Source: Deltaproteobacteria bacterium (GTDB lineage Bacteria; Desulfobacterota; Syntrophia; Syntrophales; UBA5619). Taken from it: 64,000 nt of DNA. The stretch is from the NCBI GenBank assembly GCA_021817825.1, contig JAKAFS010000004.1:1-64000 (forward strand), given 5' to 3'. The notes under the pieces were generated by a model. The model saw only the letters and a program-made list of their open reading frames with translations. It did no database searches and was not told the origin of the DNA. The translations under genes were made by a program, and so were the position numbers. Shown here one piece after another: positions 18,486 to 26,788 of this stretch; the stretch's first letter is position 1, and each line of letters starts with the position of its first letter.

Positions 18486-20834
18486 TCACCGGGCGTAATA
18501 GTTGATCAGGCAGCCGGCCAGGAGGATCTCCCGGTCGTCGGGGCTGAGTCCTTCCAGTTTCAATTCCAGCGGCGTCCGTTCGCCCCTGCGGATCAGGAAG
18601 GCGGAAATGGTTTCGACCCCTCCGCTCACGGCCCGGCGGATCCCCGGGACGTAGAGCAGGTCGTCCAGGCGCAGCCGCTCCGCATCCTCCTTGCCGACGA
18701 TGAAGGGCAGCATCCCCCAGTTGATCAGGTTGCTCCGGTAGCGCTTCGTGGCGTATTCGACGGCGATGTTGGCCTGGCCGCCGAGGACCTTCTGGCACGA
18801 GGCCGCCTGTTCCCGGGCGGAACCGTCGCCGGGCTTGACGGCGAAGATGACGCTCCCCAGGCCGGTTTCCCTGATGAATCGGGCAAGTTCCTCCGGGGTC
18901 GGTTTCCCTCCCGGCCAGAAGTCGGCGAGGGCCGCCTCAAGATCTTCCGTGGGGCCCCCTTGGGCCAAAATCGCCAGACGGCGATTCTCCAACGCCTGGA
19001 AGGCCTTGGCGCGGCCCACATAGGCCGGGTCCTTGCGCGACAGGGTGAATTCGGCCATCTTCAGGGGGTTGGACCGGTAGGAGGAGGTTTCGCCCGAAGG
19101 GATCAGTTCGTCCGTGGTCGTGACCGGGTCGCGGATCAGCGCCGTCACCTTGAGGAGCAGGTTCTCGGGCAGGGGTTGCATCCGCGGCCAGTCGGCGATA
19201 TTGGGACCGAAGCACAATCCCTCTTCGGGATGGGCCTGGCCGAAGCCCTGATAGACGCGGCGGGCGTAAACCTGGGGGTCGAAGCGGTAGGGCGCCGTGG
19301 CTTCCTCCGTAAGGCCCAGTTCCGTGGCCGGGGTCAGCAGGCCGCCGTTGAGGGCCGTCGCGGCGATCGAGCGGGCATCCATCAGGCCGACGGAGGCCAA
19401 CTGGTCGTTGGCCGGTTTCGACCCTTCCCGGTTGGGGAAGTTCCGGGTCGCATGGCGGATGGAAAAACCGTTGTTGATCGGTGTTTCCGTGGCCCCGAAG
19501 CAGGGGCCGCAGAAGGCGGTGCGGATGACGGTTCCCGCATCCACGAGTTTGGCGATCGACCCGTTGCGGATGAGCTCCAGATAGACCGGCTGACTCGCCG
19601 GAAAGACGGTCAGGGCAAAGGCGCCGTCACCGATGGATTTGCCGTCCATCATCCCGGCCATGGCGACGATGTTGGCAAAGGTGCCGCCGGCGCAGCCCGA
19701 GACGGACCCCTGGTCGGCCTTGAGACGGCCATTGACGAGTTTGTCGGTGAGGTGCAGCGCCAGGTTGGGGTTTTCGATCTGTTTTTTGGTTTCGACCTCC
19801 ACTTGATGGAGGATATCGCGGCCGTTCCGGTTCAGTTCCGCGATGGGCCAGACGTTGCTGGGGTGGAAGGGCAGGGCGATCATCGGCTCCACCCGGTCCA
19901 GATCCACGGTGACGACGCCATCGTACCAGGCGACCTCTGCGGGCGCGAGGCGCCGATAGTCCTCCGGGCGTCCGTGGGTCTTGTACCAGCCCTCCACCTG
20001 TTCATCGGTTTCCCAGATCGACGAGAGGCAGGCGGACTCGGTGGTCATCGTGTCGATCCCGTTGCGATAATCGATGGGCAGGCAGGCAATGCCGGGACCG
20101 ATGAATTCGAGGACCTTGTTTTTCACATAGCCGTTCGGAAAGACGGCTCCGATGAGGGCCAGCGCGACGTCCTGGGGCCCCACGCCCGGGGCCGGCCGTC
20201 CCTTCAGGTAAACGGCGATCACCTCCGGACTGGTCAACTCATAGGGCTTCTTCAGAAGCTGCTTGGCGATTTCCGGGCCTCCCTCGCCGATCCCCATCGT
20301 TCCCAGGGCGCCGTAGCGGGTGTGGCTGTCGGAAGCCAGGATCATCCTGCCGCCGCCGGCCATCATCTCCCGCAGATACTGGTGGATGACCGCCTGGTGG
20401 GCGGGAACGAAGATGCCGCCGTACTTGCGCGCCGCCGAAAGGCCGAAGAGATGGTCGTCGGCGTTGATGGTGCCGCCCACGGCGCAGAGGCTGTTGTGGC
20501 AGTTGGTCAGGACGTAGGGGACGGGAAATTCGGTTAGACCGCCGCCGGCCCGGGCCGTCTGGATGATTCCCACGTAGGTGATGTCGTGGGAGGCCAGCGA
20601 GTCGAAGCGGATCTTCAACTGGCGCTCGTCCTGCGATTCGTTATGGCCGGCGAGAATTCGGTAGGCCATGGTCCCGGTCCGGGCCTGCTTGCTGTCCGGC
20701 GCCGGTCCCGCCAGCGGCGCCAGGCCGGCTTTTGCCAGCCGTTGATTGATCTGATCCGGGCTCAGCCGGTCTGCTTCCTCGATGACCAGGCGGCCCTGCA
20801 ATACGAACGCCCCTCGATCCGATAATGTGACCAT
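18486..20834 (-). CDS. Aconitase-family hydratase (YbhJ-like)
   Basis: 782-residue [4Fe-4S] hydro-lyase of the aconitase superfamily. Domain 1-3 motifs include GGTINADDHLFGL, ILASDSHTRYGALGTMGIGEGG and SVSGCAGGTFANI (first cluster Cys), then TAFCGPCFGATETPINN with the two further cluster Cys as CxxC; the C-terminal swivel domain carries EYATKRYRSNLINWGMLPF. The arrangement is closer to the YbhJ-type hydratases than to AcnA or AcnB as I recall them. Citrate/isocitrate isomerisation is the likely job, but another 2-hydroxyacid is possible. No second TCA gene is adjacent except the convergent pckG. Confidence 0.82.
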   Translation of the reverse strand: MVTLSDRGAFVLQGRLVIEEADRLSPDQINQRLAKAGLAPLAGPAPDSKQARTGTMAYRILAGHNESQDERQLKIRFDSLASHDITYVGIIQTARAGGGLTEFPVPYVLTNCHNSLCAVGGTINADDHLFGLSAARKYGGIFVPAHQAVIHQYLREMMAGGGRMILASDSHTRYGALGTMGIGEGGPEIAKQLLKKPYELTSPEVIAVYLKGRPAPGVGPQDVALALIGAVFPNGYVKNKVLEFIGPGIACLPIDYRNGIDTMTTESACLSSIWETDEQVEGWYKTHGRPEDYRRLAPAEVAWYDGVVTVDLDRVEPMIALPFHPSNVWPIAELNRNGRDILHQVEVETKKQIENPNLALHLTDKLVNGRLKADQGSVSGCAGGTFANIVAMAGMMDGKSIGDGAFALTVFPASQPVYLELIRNGSIAKLVDAGTVIRTAFCGPCFGATETPINNGFSIRHATRNFPNREGSKPANDQLASVGLMDARSIAATALNGGLLTPATELGLTEEATAPYRFDPQVYARRVYQGFGQAHPEEGLCFGPNIADWPRMQPLPENLLLKVTALIRDPVTTTDELIPSGETSSYRSNPLKMAEFTLSRKDPAYVGRAKAFQALENRRLAILAQGGPTEDLEAALADFWPGGKPTPEELARFIRETGLGSVIFAVKPGDGSAREQAASCQKVLGGQANIAVEYATKRYRSNLINWGMLPFIVGKEDAERLRLDDLLYVPGIRRAVSGGVETISAFLIRRGERTPLELKLEGLSPDDREILLAGCLINYYAR

Positions 20835-20969
20835 GGAAATCCTCCCTCGGTTGATTGAAATGGTTCTTTTCCCTTATCCGATTCCGGGCGGAGATTCAAG
20901 TCCGTTCAGAAATCGGTACTGGATGAGGTGTCGATGGGATGGCAAGCCAGAAGCGGAGCGTCGGTGGTG

Positions 20970-20999
20970 AAAAGAGGGGACCGGCGGTCCGGTCCCCTC
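20970..20999 (-). terminator. Terminator after atpB
   Basis: Perfect 11-bp stem GAGGGGACCGG/CCGGTCCCCTC with a 4-nt loop, followed on the minus strand by TTTT. It lies 8 nt beyond the atpB stop, so the atpZ-atpI-atpB transcript ends here without atpE. Confidence 0.9.
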
Positions 21000-21006
21000 G
21001 GGTAAG

Positions 21007-21672
21007 TCAGTGGGCCTCTTCCATCGCCCCGGCAATGTACATCATGGCCAGGAGCATGAAGACGAGGGTCTGGATGCAGGAGGTGAAGATCATCAGGGCG
21101 AAGACCGGCAGGGGGACGAGCAGCGGAACCAGGAGCAGGACCACCCCCAGGACGATGTCCTCCCCCATGATATTCCCGAAGAGCCGGACGGAAAGGGAGA
21201 GGGGACGGGAGAGATGGCTGATGATCTCGATCGGCAGCATGAGCGGGGTGAGCCACCAGACGGGTCCCATGAACTGTTTGATGTATTTCATTCCGTGGAT
21301 CTTGATCCCGACGATGTGGGTCATGGCGAAGACCACGATGGCCATCGAGACGGTCGTGTTGAGGTTGGCCGTCGGCGATTCGAAGCCGGGGATGAGCCCC
21401 AGGAGGTTCGAGGTGAGGATGTAGAGTCCCAGGGTCGCGATGAGGGGAAAGAACTTCCGCCCCTGGGGGCCCATGGTGTCGGTCAGCAGGGCATCGAACC
21501 CGCCGATGATCACCTCCATGACATTCTGGAATCCGCCGGGAAGGAGCCGGATCCGCCGGGTCGCCAAAAAGGAAACCAAGGCCAGTGCGGCCATGACGAA
21601 CCAGGTGTAGGCGACGACGACGAGATGATGCTCATGAAGCCAATGGGTTTCGAAAAAAAGCAAGGGTTCCAT
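21007..21672 (-). CDS. atpB: F1Fo ATP synthase subunit a
   Basis: 221-residue membrane subunit forming the ion half-channels next to the c-ring. The conserved C-terminal helices are present: [22 protein letters not shown] holds the essential stator Arg, and the last segment is [32 protein letters not shown]. About six membrane segments. It follows atpI directly (ATG next to its stop) and ends at a terminator. atpE is not downstream as in most operons but 4 kb away on the other strand; b and F1 subunits are not in the window. Confidence 0.96.
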   Translation of the reverse strand: MEPLLFFETHWLHEHHLVVVAYTWFVMAALALVSFLATRRIRLLPGGFQNVMEVIIGGFDALLTDTMGPQGRKFFPLIATLGLYILTSNLLGLIPGFESPTANLNTTVSMAIVVFAMTHIVGIKIHGMKYIKQFMGPVWWLTPLMLPIEIISHLSRPLSLSVRLFGNIMGEDIVLGVVLLLVPLLVPLPVFALMIFTSCIQTLVFMLLAMMYIAGAMEEAH

Positions 21673-22071
21673 CTACGATCCGACCTCCTCAAGGCGGTTT
21701 TTTTTGGATAGCACCAAAACGGTGGTAAGGATAATGTTCAAAACGACAATGGAAAGACCGATGACCAGGCCGATCACATCGACGAGCGCCTGGGAAATCA
21801 CCCAGTACAGGATAAGGGCGGTCAGGACCAGGCGCAGGTAATAGCGGACCATGAGCGCGGCCTTGGCCCGGTGCAGATGCTTGGAAAAAACGCTCCGCAG
21901 ATTGCGGTAAAGCCCGTGGAAATTCAAGATGCTGATCAGTCCGCCGCAGAGAACCCCGAGGCTGAAGCGCGGGGACCGGAGCAACAGGCTGAGGACCACC
22001 AATAGGGCCAGGAGGATGACATTCGTCCACTCAAGCCTTTTTTGGAGGGGGTCTTTTTCTGTGAGGTTCAC
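21673..22071 (-). CDS. atpI: ATP synthase subunit I-like protein
   Basis: 132 residues, four predicted membrane helices (NVILLALLVVLSLLLRS, FSLGVLCGGLISILNFHGLY, two C-terminal hydrophobic stretches). It matches ATP synthase subunit I, thought to help c-ring assembly or Mg2+ uptake. It starts with a GTG that overlaps the atpZ end by 41 nt and has no clear Shine-Dalgarno, so it may depend on translational coupling. It lies between atpZ and atpB. Confidence 0.8.
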   Translation of the reverse strand: MNLTEKDPLQKRLEWTNVILLALLVVLSLLLRSPRFSLGVLCGGLISILNFHGLYRNLRSVFSKHLHRAKAALMVRYYLRLVLTALILYWVISQALVDVIGLVIGLSIVVLNIILTTVLVLSKKNRLEEVGS

Positions 22072-22315
22072 TTTTTACACACGTGATGATCGGTTTATCG
22101 TCCATGAAATACTTCTTGATCAGGACGTACAGGTTCCTGAAACCGGCCACGATGCCTACCAAAAGCAGAAGAAGAGTGAAATAGGGCTCGGTTCCCAGCT
22201 TCCGGTCCAGCCAGGCGCCCAAGAAAAGGCATCCGAATATGGCCAAAACCATCGCGATGCCGATGCTGCTGGCATATGCCATCTGGATCGCGGCCTGTTT
22301 CGACTCCTTGTCCAT
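22031..22315 (-). CDS. atpZ: AtpZ/AtpI-family small membrane protein
   Basis: 94 residues, two membrane segments (ASSIGIAMVLAIFGCLFLGAWLD and YFTLLLLLVGIVAGFRNLYVLI) followed by a basic tail. The pattern with an AWLDRKLG turn is that of the AtpZ/AtpI 'putative F0F1-ATPase subunit' family found at the head of atp operons. The ATG at 22315 follows GAGG at 7 nt. First gene of the atpZ-atpI-atpB operon. Confidence 0.85.
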   Translation of the reverse strand: MDKESKQAAIQMAYASSIGIAMVLAIFGCLFLGAWLDRKLGTEPYFTLLLLLVGIVAGFRNLYVLIKKYFMDDKPIITCVKSEPHRKRPPPKKA

Positions 22316-22436
22316 CGAGCGCCTCATAGCATAGAGAGCGTTGCAAAGTCAATTGAAAAGAAGCCCGGAAGCGCCGGTGGGCGCTGCTCGGAAGCGTCTG
22401 GCGGCTTGCCGCGTCCCATTCATCTGTGTCGGCCGA

Positions 22437-23456
22437 TCAGTCCCGGGGGCAGCGGTAGTACTCTCGGTACCAGGCGACAAAGCGGCCGATTCCCGTTGCG
22501 AGCGGGGTTTGGGGGGCAAAGCCCGTGTCGGCCCTGAGCGCCTCGACGTCCGCAAAGGTGGCCGGCACGTCCCCCGCCTGCATGGGAAGGAAGTTCTTTT
22601 TCGCCTTCCGGCCGAGATGGCCTTCCAGGATCGAGATGAAATCCATGAGCGCGGCGGGTTGATGGTTGCCGATATTGTAGATCCGGTAGGGGGCGAAACT
22701 GGTCGCCGGATCGGGGCAATCCCCGTTCCAGGCGGCGTCCGGCGCGGGAGGGCGCGCCATGACCCGGGTGACGCCTTCCACGATGTCGTCGATATAGGTG
22801 AAATCCCGTTTCATTTGCCCTTCGTTGAAGATGTCGATCGGCCGGTCTTCCAGGATGGCCCGGGTGAAGAGGAAAAGGGCCATGTCGGGCCGGCCCCAGG
22901 GGCCGTAGACGGTGAAGAAACGCAGTCCCGTGCAGGGCAGGGCGTAGAGCGCGGCGTAGGAGTGGGCCATCAGCTCGTTCGCCTTCTTGGTGGCGGCGTA
23001 GAGGCTGACGGGATGGTCCACGTTGTCGTGGACCGAAAAGGGCATCCGGGTGTTGCCCCCGTAGACCGAACTGGAGGAGGCGAAGACGAGGTGGCGAACC
23101 TGATGGCGGCGGCATCCCTCCAGGACATTCATGAAACCCACCAGGTTGCTGTCCACGTAGGCATGGGGGTTTTCGAGGGAATAGCGGACGCCCGCCTGGG
23201 CGGCGAGATGGACGACGATCTCGGGCTTCTCGGCCGCAAAGAGGGCCTCCATGGCCTGGCGGTCCGCAAGCTCCGCCCGGACGAAACGGAACCGAGGGTC
23301 CTTCTCCAGGAGTGCCAGACGCGATTCCTTGAGCGTCACGTCGTAGTAGCTGTTCAGGTTGTCCAGGCCGACCACGCTCTCGCCACGCTTCATCAGCAGT
23401 TGCGAAAGGTGGAATCCGATAAAGCCGGCCGCGCCGGTGACGAGAATTTTTCGCAT
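22437..23456 (-). CDS. NAD-dependent epimerase, probable UDP-glucuronate 4-epimerase
   Basis: Short-chain dehydrogenase of the extended type, 339 residues. The NAD site is GAAGFIGFHLSQLL and the catalytic pair is in SLYAATKKANE (YxxxK), with an upstream SSSSVYG serine. The sequence around RRDFTYIDDIVEG-like KRDFTYIDDIVEG and GRPDMALF fits the CapI/LspL group that makes UDP-galacturonate for LPS or capsule. The exact sugar is an inference. The ATG at 23456 is preceded by AAGGA. It stands alone downstream of hemL. Confidence 0.87.
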   Translation of the reverse strand: MRKILVTGAAGFIGFHLSQLLMKRGESVVGLDNLNSYYDVTLKESRLALLEKDPRFRFVRAELADRQAMEALFAAEKPEIVVHLAAQAGVRYSLENPHAYVDSNLVGFMNVLEGCRRHQVRHLVFASSSSVYGGNTRMPFSVHDNVDHPVSLYAATKKANELMAHSYAALYALPCTGLRFFTVYGPWGRPDMALFLFTRAILEDRPIDIFNEGQMKRDFTYIDDIVEGVTRVMARPPAPDAAWNGDCPDPATSFAPYRIYNIGNHQPAALMDFISILEGHLGRKAKKNFLPMQAGDVPATFADVEALRADTGFAPQTPLATGIGRFVAWYREYYRCPRD

Positions 23457-23549
23457 CCGATTTCCTTGGGTGACCATGCCGCTGTTCAGGCTGCCATCCG
23501 GTCGAAATGATCCGGAGGCCCTGGGCCGCAACGGCGATTTTAGAGAGTA

Positions 23550-24821
23550 CTACAAAGTTTTAAGAACCCTTTCGCAGGCCTCCAGGGTCCGGGCGAGCTC
23601 CACATCTCCATGGGCGAAGGAGAGAAAGGCCGCTTCGAACTGCGATGGCGCAAGATAGACCCCCGCGGCCAGCATCCCCTGGAAGAAACGGGCATAGAAC
23701 TGGGTGTCGCTTCCGGAAGCCGACGCGAAATCGGTCACCTCGCCGGCGGTGCAAAAGAGGGTGAAGAGGGAGCCGACGCGGTTGATCCGGACGGGAATCC
23801 CCTTTTGCGAAAAGAGGTCCCGGTAGCCGTTGCAGAGCGCCTCTGCCCTTTGACCCAGTGCCTGATAGGAATTGCCTTTGAGAATATCCAGGGTGGCGAT
23901 GCCGGCGGCCATGGCCACGGGATTGCCCGACAGGGTCCCTGCCTGATAGACGGGCCCCGTGGGAGCCAGCTGTTCCATGACGTCCCGGCGGCCGCCCAGG
24001 GCGCCGACGGGCAGACCGCCGCCGATGATCTTGCCGAGGCAGGTGAGGTCGGGGGCGATGCCGGCGAGGTTCTGCCAGCCGCCGTAGGCGACGCGAAAAC
24101 CGGTGATCACCTCGTCGAAGATCAAAAGGGCGCCGTACTCGCGGGTCAGCTCGCGCAACTCCTCCAGGAAGCCCGGCCGGGGGGCGACGACGCCCATATT
24201 GCCGGCCACGGGTTCGACGATGATGCAGGCGATGTCCGCACCGTGCTGCCGCAGGGCTTCCCGGACCGTTTCGCTATCGTTGTAGGGCAAAGAGAGGGTC
24301 AGTTCGGCCAGTTGCCTGGGGATGCCCGGGCTGCCGGGGATTCCCAGGGTGGCCACGCCCGACCCCGCCTTGACGAGGAGCGAATCGGCATGGCCGTGGT
24401 AACAGCCGGTGAATTTGATGATCTTGTCCCGTCCCGTAAAGCCGCGGGCGAGGCGGATGGCCGTCATCGTCGCTTCGGTCCCGGAGCTGACGGTGCGGAC
24501 CATTTCGACGGAGGGAAAGGCCTCGGTGATCCTCCGGGCCATGGCGATCTCCAGCTCCGTCGGCGCGCCGTAACTGGTTCCCCGTCCCGCCGCTTCCCGA
24601 ATGGCCGCGACGACCTGCGGGTGGCTGTGGCCCAGGATCATCGGTCCCCAGGAACCGACATAGTCGATGTACACCTTTCCTTCCGCATCGGTGATCGTCG
24701 CTCCTTGGGCCTCGCGGATGAAACGGGGGGCTCCCCCGACGGAGCGAAAGGCCCGCACGGGACTGTTGACCCCGCCGGGGATGAGCTTTTGCGCCTCGGC
24801 AAACAGATCCTGATTATCCAT
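23550..24821 (-). CDS. hemL: Glutamate-1-semialdehyde 2,1-aminomutase
   Basis: PLP enzyme forming 5-aminolevulinate in the C5 pathway of tetrapyrrole synthesis. 423 residues from the ATG that directly follows the ahb-like gene. Motifs: [50 protein letters not shown] and the PLP lysine in [15 protein letters not shown]. Paired with the siroheme decarboxylase gene upstream (1-nt gap), so an early and a late step of heme synthesis are coexpressed. Confidence 0.97.
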   Translation of the reverse strand: MDNQDLFAEAQKLIPGGVNSPVRAFRSVGGAPRFIREAQGATITDAEGKVYIDYVGSWGPMILGHSHPQVVAAIREAAGRGTSYGAPTELEIAMARRITEAFPSVEMVRTVSSGTEATMTAIRLARGFTGRDKIIKFTGCYHGHADSLLVKAGSGVATLGIPGSPGIPRQLAELTLSLPYNDSETVREALRQHGADIACIIVEPVAGNMGVVAPRPGFLEELRELTREYGALLIFDEVITGFRVAYGGWQNLAGIAPDLTCLGKIIGGGLPVGALGGRRDVMEQLAPTGPVYQAGTLSGNPVAMAAGIATLDILKGNSYQALGQRAEALCNGYRDLFSQKGIPVRINRVGSLFTLFCTAGEVTDFASASGSDTQFYARFFQGMLAAGVYLAPSQFEAAFLSFAHGDVELARTLEACERVLKTL

Positions 24822-24822
24822 C

Positions 24823-25326
24823 TCAAAAATACTCCATGCTGATTTTTTTGAATTCCTCGCTGCTGCGCAGGACCTTGAAATCGGCGCCCTCTGCAACGGC
24901 CGCGATTTCCCGGAGGCGGGCGGCATCGGCCTCTTCGTGAAAATGGACCATCGTAAAGAGGGTGTATTTCCCCTCGAAGGCGGGGAGCCGCTCATAGCAA
25001 TGGGTGATCTCGGGAAAACGGGCCAGCCGCTCTCCCACTGCCGCGCACTGTGCCGGGGGGACGGCCCAGAGGACCATGACGTTGTGGCGATAACCGGCCA
25101 GCTGATGTCGGGCGATGGCGCCGAACTTGCGGATGACGCCCCGCTCCCGGAGTCCGTCGGCGATCGCCAGGACCTCCGCTTCGGAAAGCCCGATCTCTGC
25201 GCCGATCCGGGCGAAAGGGCGATCCGTGAGGGTCAGATCCGCCAGTCGCCGGGCCACTGCGACTTCCGTGGCCGTCAGTGCCGCGGCCGCGGCGCCTGTT
25301 CTGTCATCTTTTTTGTGTGTCGGCAT
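24823..25326 (-). CDS. AhbA/AhbB-like siroheme decarboxylase subunit (Lrp/AsnC fold)
   Basis: 167 residues with an Lrp/AsnC helix-turn-helix-like N-terminus and a ferredoxin-like C-terminal half. The segment [24 protein letters not shown] and [22 protein letters not shown] mark the AhbA/AhbB/NirDLGH group that decarboxylates siroheme to didecarboxysiroheme on the alternative heme route of sulfate reducers and archaea. It is not a transcription factor in known members. Usually two subunits, AhbA and AhbB, are paired; only one is here, so the partner should be elsewhere. ahbB is the better guess, given the conserved HCY. Confidence 0.85.
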   Translation of the reverse strand: MPTHKKDDRTGAAAAALTATEVAVARRLADLTLTDRPFARIGAEIGLSEAEVLAIADGLRERGVIRKFGAIARHQLAGYRHNVMVLWAVPPAQCAAVGERLARFPEITHCYERLPAFEGKYTLFTMVHFHEEADAARLREIAAVAEGADFKVLRSSEEFKKISMEYF

Positions 25327-25399
25327 GGGCAGGCAACCTTAGGAGCTGATTCATGTTCGTTTCTATACCACAAACCGTCGAGAGGCTGCCAAATATTTC

Positions 25400-25428
25400 T
25401 TGACAACCATTCCCCTTGCCGTTAAACC
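25400..25428 (+). promoter_or_regulatory. Candidate promoter for atpE
   Basis: TTGACA, a 17-nt spacer and TAAACC lie about 130 nt upstream of atpE. The -35 is perfect, the -10 weak. The site is in the 234-nt gap between atpE and the divergent ahb-like gene. Confidence 0.4.
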
Positions 25429-25560
25429 TTTGCAAAAGGGCGAAGTTGTACCTTCTTCCCTGCGCGGAAGAGCCCTGGGAAGAAGGGATGTTGGAAAAGA
25501 AAGGGGGGTGGCTTTTTCTCGGAGTCCGAGAGCAATCAATCAAATTCAAGGAGGTTCATG

Positions 25561-25929
25561 ATGAAAGAAAAATGGAGTACAGGTGTGTTTGTGACGCTTT
25601 CGATCCTGTTGTCGGCCTCTCTGGCCGCGGCAGCCGAGGCAGTCGCTCCGGGGTCTTCGGTGGATTACACGAAGGCCATTGTCGTCGGTTGCAGTCTTCT
25701 CGCCGTCGGCATCGCCATGGGTCTGGGGACCATTGGAACCGGCGTGGGGATGGGGCACGGCCTGAGCGGCGCCACGAATGCCGTTGGCCGCAATCCCGAT
25801 GCTCAGGGAAAAATCCTGCTCACCATGATGGTGGGCTTGGCCATGATCGAATCCCTGGCGATCTACGCCCTGGTCGTCGCGCTGGTCTTGCTCTATGCCA
25901 ATCCGCTGATCAAAGTGATCGGCCTCTAG
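25561..25929 (+). CDS. atpE: F1Fo ATP synthase subunit c with N-terminal signal-like extension
   Basis: 122 residues, against about 80 in typical c subunits. An N-terminal hydrophobic stretch (STGVFVTLSILLSASLAAAAEA) looks like a cleavable signal peptide; then come the two c-ring helices with the polar loop GRNPDAQG and the ion-binding Glu in MIESLAIYALV. A Ser follows the Glu, as in Na+-type rings, but the helix-1 Gln of the Na+ signature is Met here (TGVGMGHG). The ATG at 25561 is chosen for its 6-nt spacing from AAGGAGG. It is monocistronic and separate from atpZ-I-B. Confidence 0.93.
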   Translation: MKEKWSTGVFVTLSILLSASLAAAAEAVAPGSSVDYTKAIVVGCSLLAVGIAMGLGTIGTGVGMGHGLSGATNAVGRNPDAQGKILLTMMVGLAMIESLAIYALVVALVLLYANPLIKVIGL

Positions 25930-25944
25930 TCTTTACGGTATCAT

Positions 25945-25993
25945 AAAAAGAGGGGAGGGGAAGCGCTACCACGACTTTCACTCCCTTTTTTTT
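25945..25993 (+). terminator. Probable terminator after atpE
   Basis: AAAAAGAGGGGAG can pair with CTCCCTTTTTTTT (GGGAG/CTCCC core extended by A/G-T pairs) across a 23-nt loop, ending in eight T. It begins 15 nt after the atpE stop. Confidence 0.65.
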
Positions 25994-26119
25994 ATCTACA
26001 GAACGCCGATCCCTCCCGGAACGTCCCCAGCGTTTTAATGTCCTAACACCTTTCTGGCAATGAAGCATGCGGTCCGCCATGCCGTTCAAAGCGGAGAGTT
26101 TTGCCGATGACTCCTGTTC

Positions 26120-26135
26120 TGTGAGGTGAATCACA
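26120..26135. promoter_or_regulatory. CRP/FNR-family site 1 upstream of ihfA
   Basis: TGTGAGGTGAATCACA is an exact TGTGA-N6-TCACA palindrome, the CRP consensus half-sites. Its centre is 23 bp from that of a second identical-type site. Confidence 0.7.
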
Positions 26136-26142
26136 GTTTAGG

Positions 26143-26158
26143 TGTGAAATGATTCACA
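26143..26158. promoter_or_regulatory. CRP/FNR-family site 2 upstream of ihfA
   Basis: TGTGAAATGATTCACA is a second exact TGTGA-N6-TCACA palindrome. With transcription starting about 7-8 nt after the candidate -10, its centre lies near -62, the position of a class I CRP activator site; that placement is inference. Confidence 0.7.
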
Positions 26159-26176
26159 CATGCCGCCGAGTGACCC

Positions 26177-26206
26177 TTGACAGACCCTCCCGAATGTAAA
26201 TAAATA
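26177..26206 (+). promoter_or_regulatory. Candidate ihfA promoter
   Basis: TTGACA followed after 18 nt by TAAATA, an acceptable -10. It lies just downstream of the two CRP-type sites and about 100 nt before ihfA. Confidence 0.5.
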
Positions 26207-26227
26207 GCCCGCGTAACCGGTTAGCTC

Positions 26228-26267
26228 TCGGTTGGCCCTCAGGGGTTCGCTTTTTTAAGCCAACCGA
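26228..26267 (+). repeat. Inverted repeat in the ihfA leader
   Basis: TCGGTTGGC pairs perfectly with GCCAACCGA (9 bp) across a 22-nt loop that ends TTTTTTAA. It sits about 38 nt before the ihfA start. It could be an RNA leader structure or a protein site; the T run is inside the loop, so it is not a normal terminator. Confidence 0.5.
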
Positions 26268-26305
26268 CCTTATTTCCTATACCCTATTGCAACAGGAGAA
26301 CGCGC

Positions 26306-26593
26306 ATGTCACTGACAAAAATTAATTTGGTGGAGAAAATCTGCGATGAAGTCGGGATGTCGAAAAAGGAAGCCATGAGCGTCGTCGACAGCCTCTTCGA
26401 AATCATGAAAGACGAATTATCCACCGGAAAGCCGGTCATGATTTCCGGATTCGGGAAATGGTCCGTAAAAAGCAAGCGGTCGCGAATCGGTCGAAACCCC
26501 CAGACCGGTGAATCGATTACCGTGGCGGCCCGCAACGTGCTCGTCTTCAAGCTGTCGAATGTGATGAGGAATGCCGTCAACTCCGCTGATTGA
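26306..26593 (+). CDS. ihfA: Integration host factor subunit alpha-like (HU/IHF family)
   Basis: 95-residue DNA-bending protein. MSLTKINLVEKICDEVGMSKKEAMSVVDSLFEIMK forms the helical dimer part; VMISGFGKWSVKSKRSRIGRNPQTGE is the beta-arm with the conserved RxGRNPxTGE tip. These features fit IHF alpha better than HU. CAGGAG precedes the ATG. The gene is alone, with an elaborate upstream region holding two CRP-type palindromes, so it is probably under global control. Confidence 0.9.
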   Translation: MSLTKINLVEKICDEVGMSKKEAMSVVDSLFEIMKDELSTGKPVMISGFGKWSVKSKRSRIGRNPQTGESITVAARNVLVFKLSNVMRNAVNSAD

Positions 26594-26788
26594 CGGGAAC
26601 CGACTTCCGAAATTTTCCCTCTGAAAGCCAACCAGGGGCCTGAGCCTTCGCCGAATGGCCCTCTGCAACGATCTCATCAGCAAGGAATGACCGGGCCGCT
26701 TCCCTGTCCGGGGCAAGGGGAACCATGCCCCGAAGGGCAGCGGATTCTGCTCGGTGTCTGGAGTCCTTCCGGCACCAGGAGAGCGGGT

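Noticed and set aside
18414-20537. 707-residue plus-strand ORF
   Set aside because: Antisense to the aconitase-family gene with its intact Fe-S motifs.
26229-26266. Possible tRNA or small RNA in the ihfA leader
   Set aside because: The hairpin is a single stem; no cloverleaf or TPsiC arm is found.
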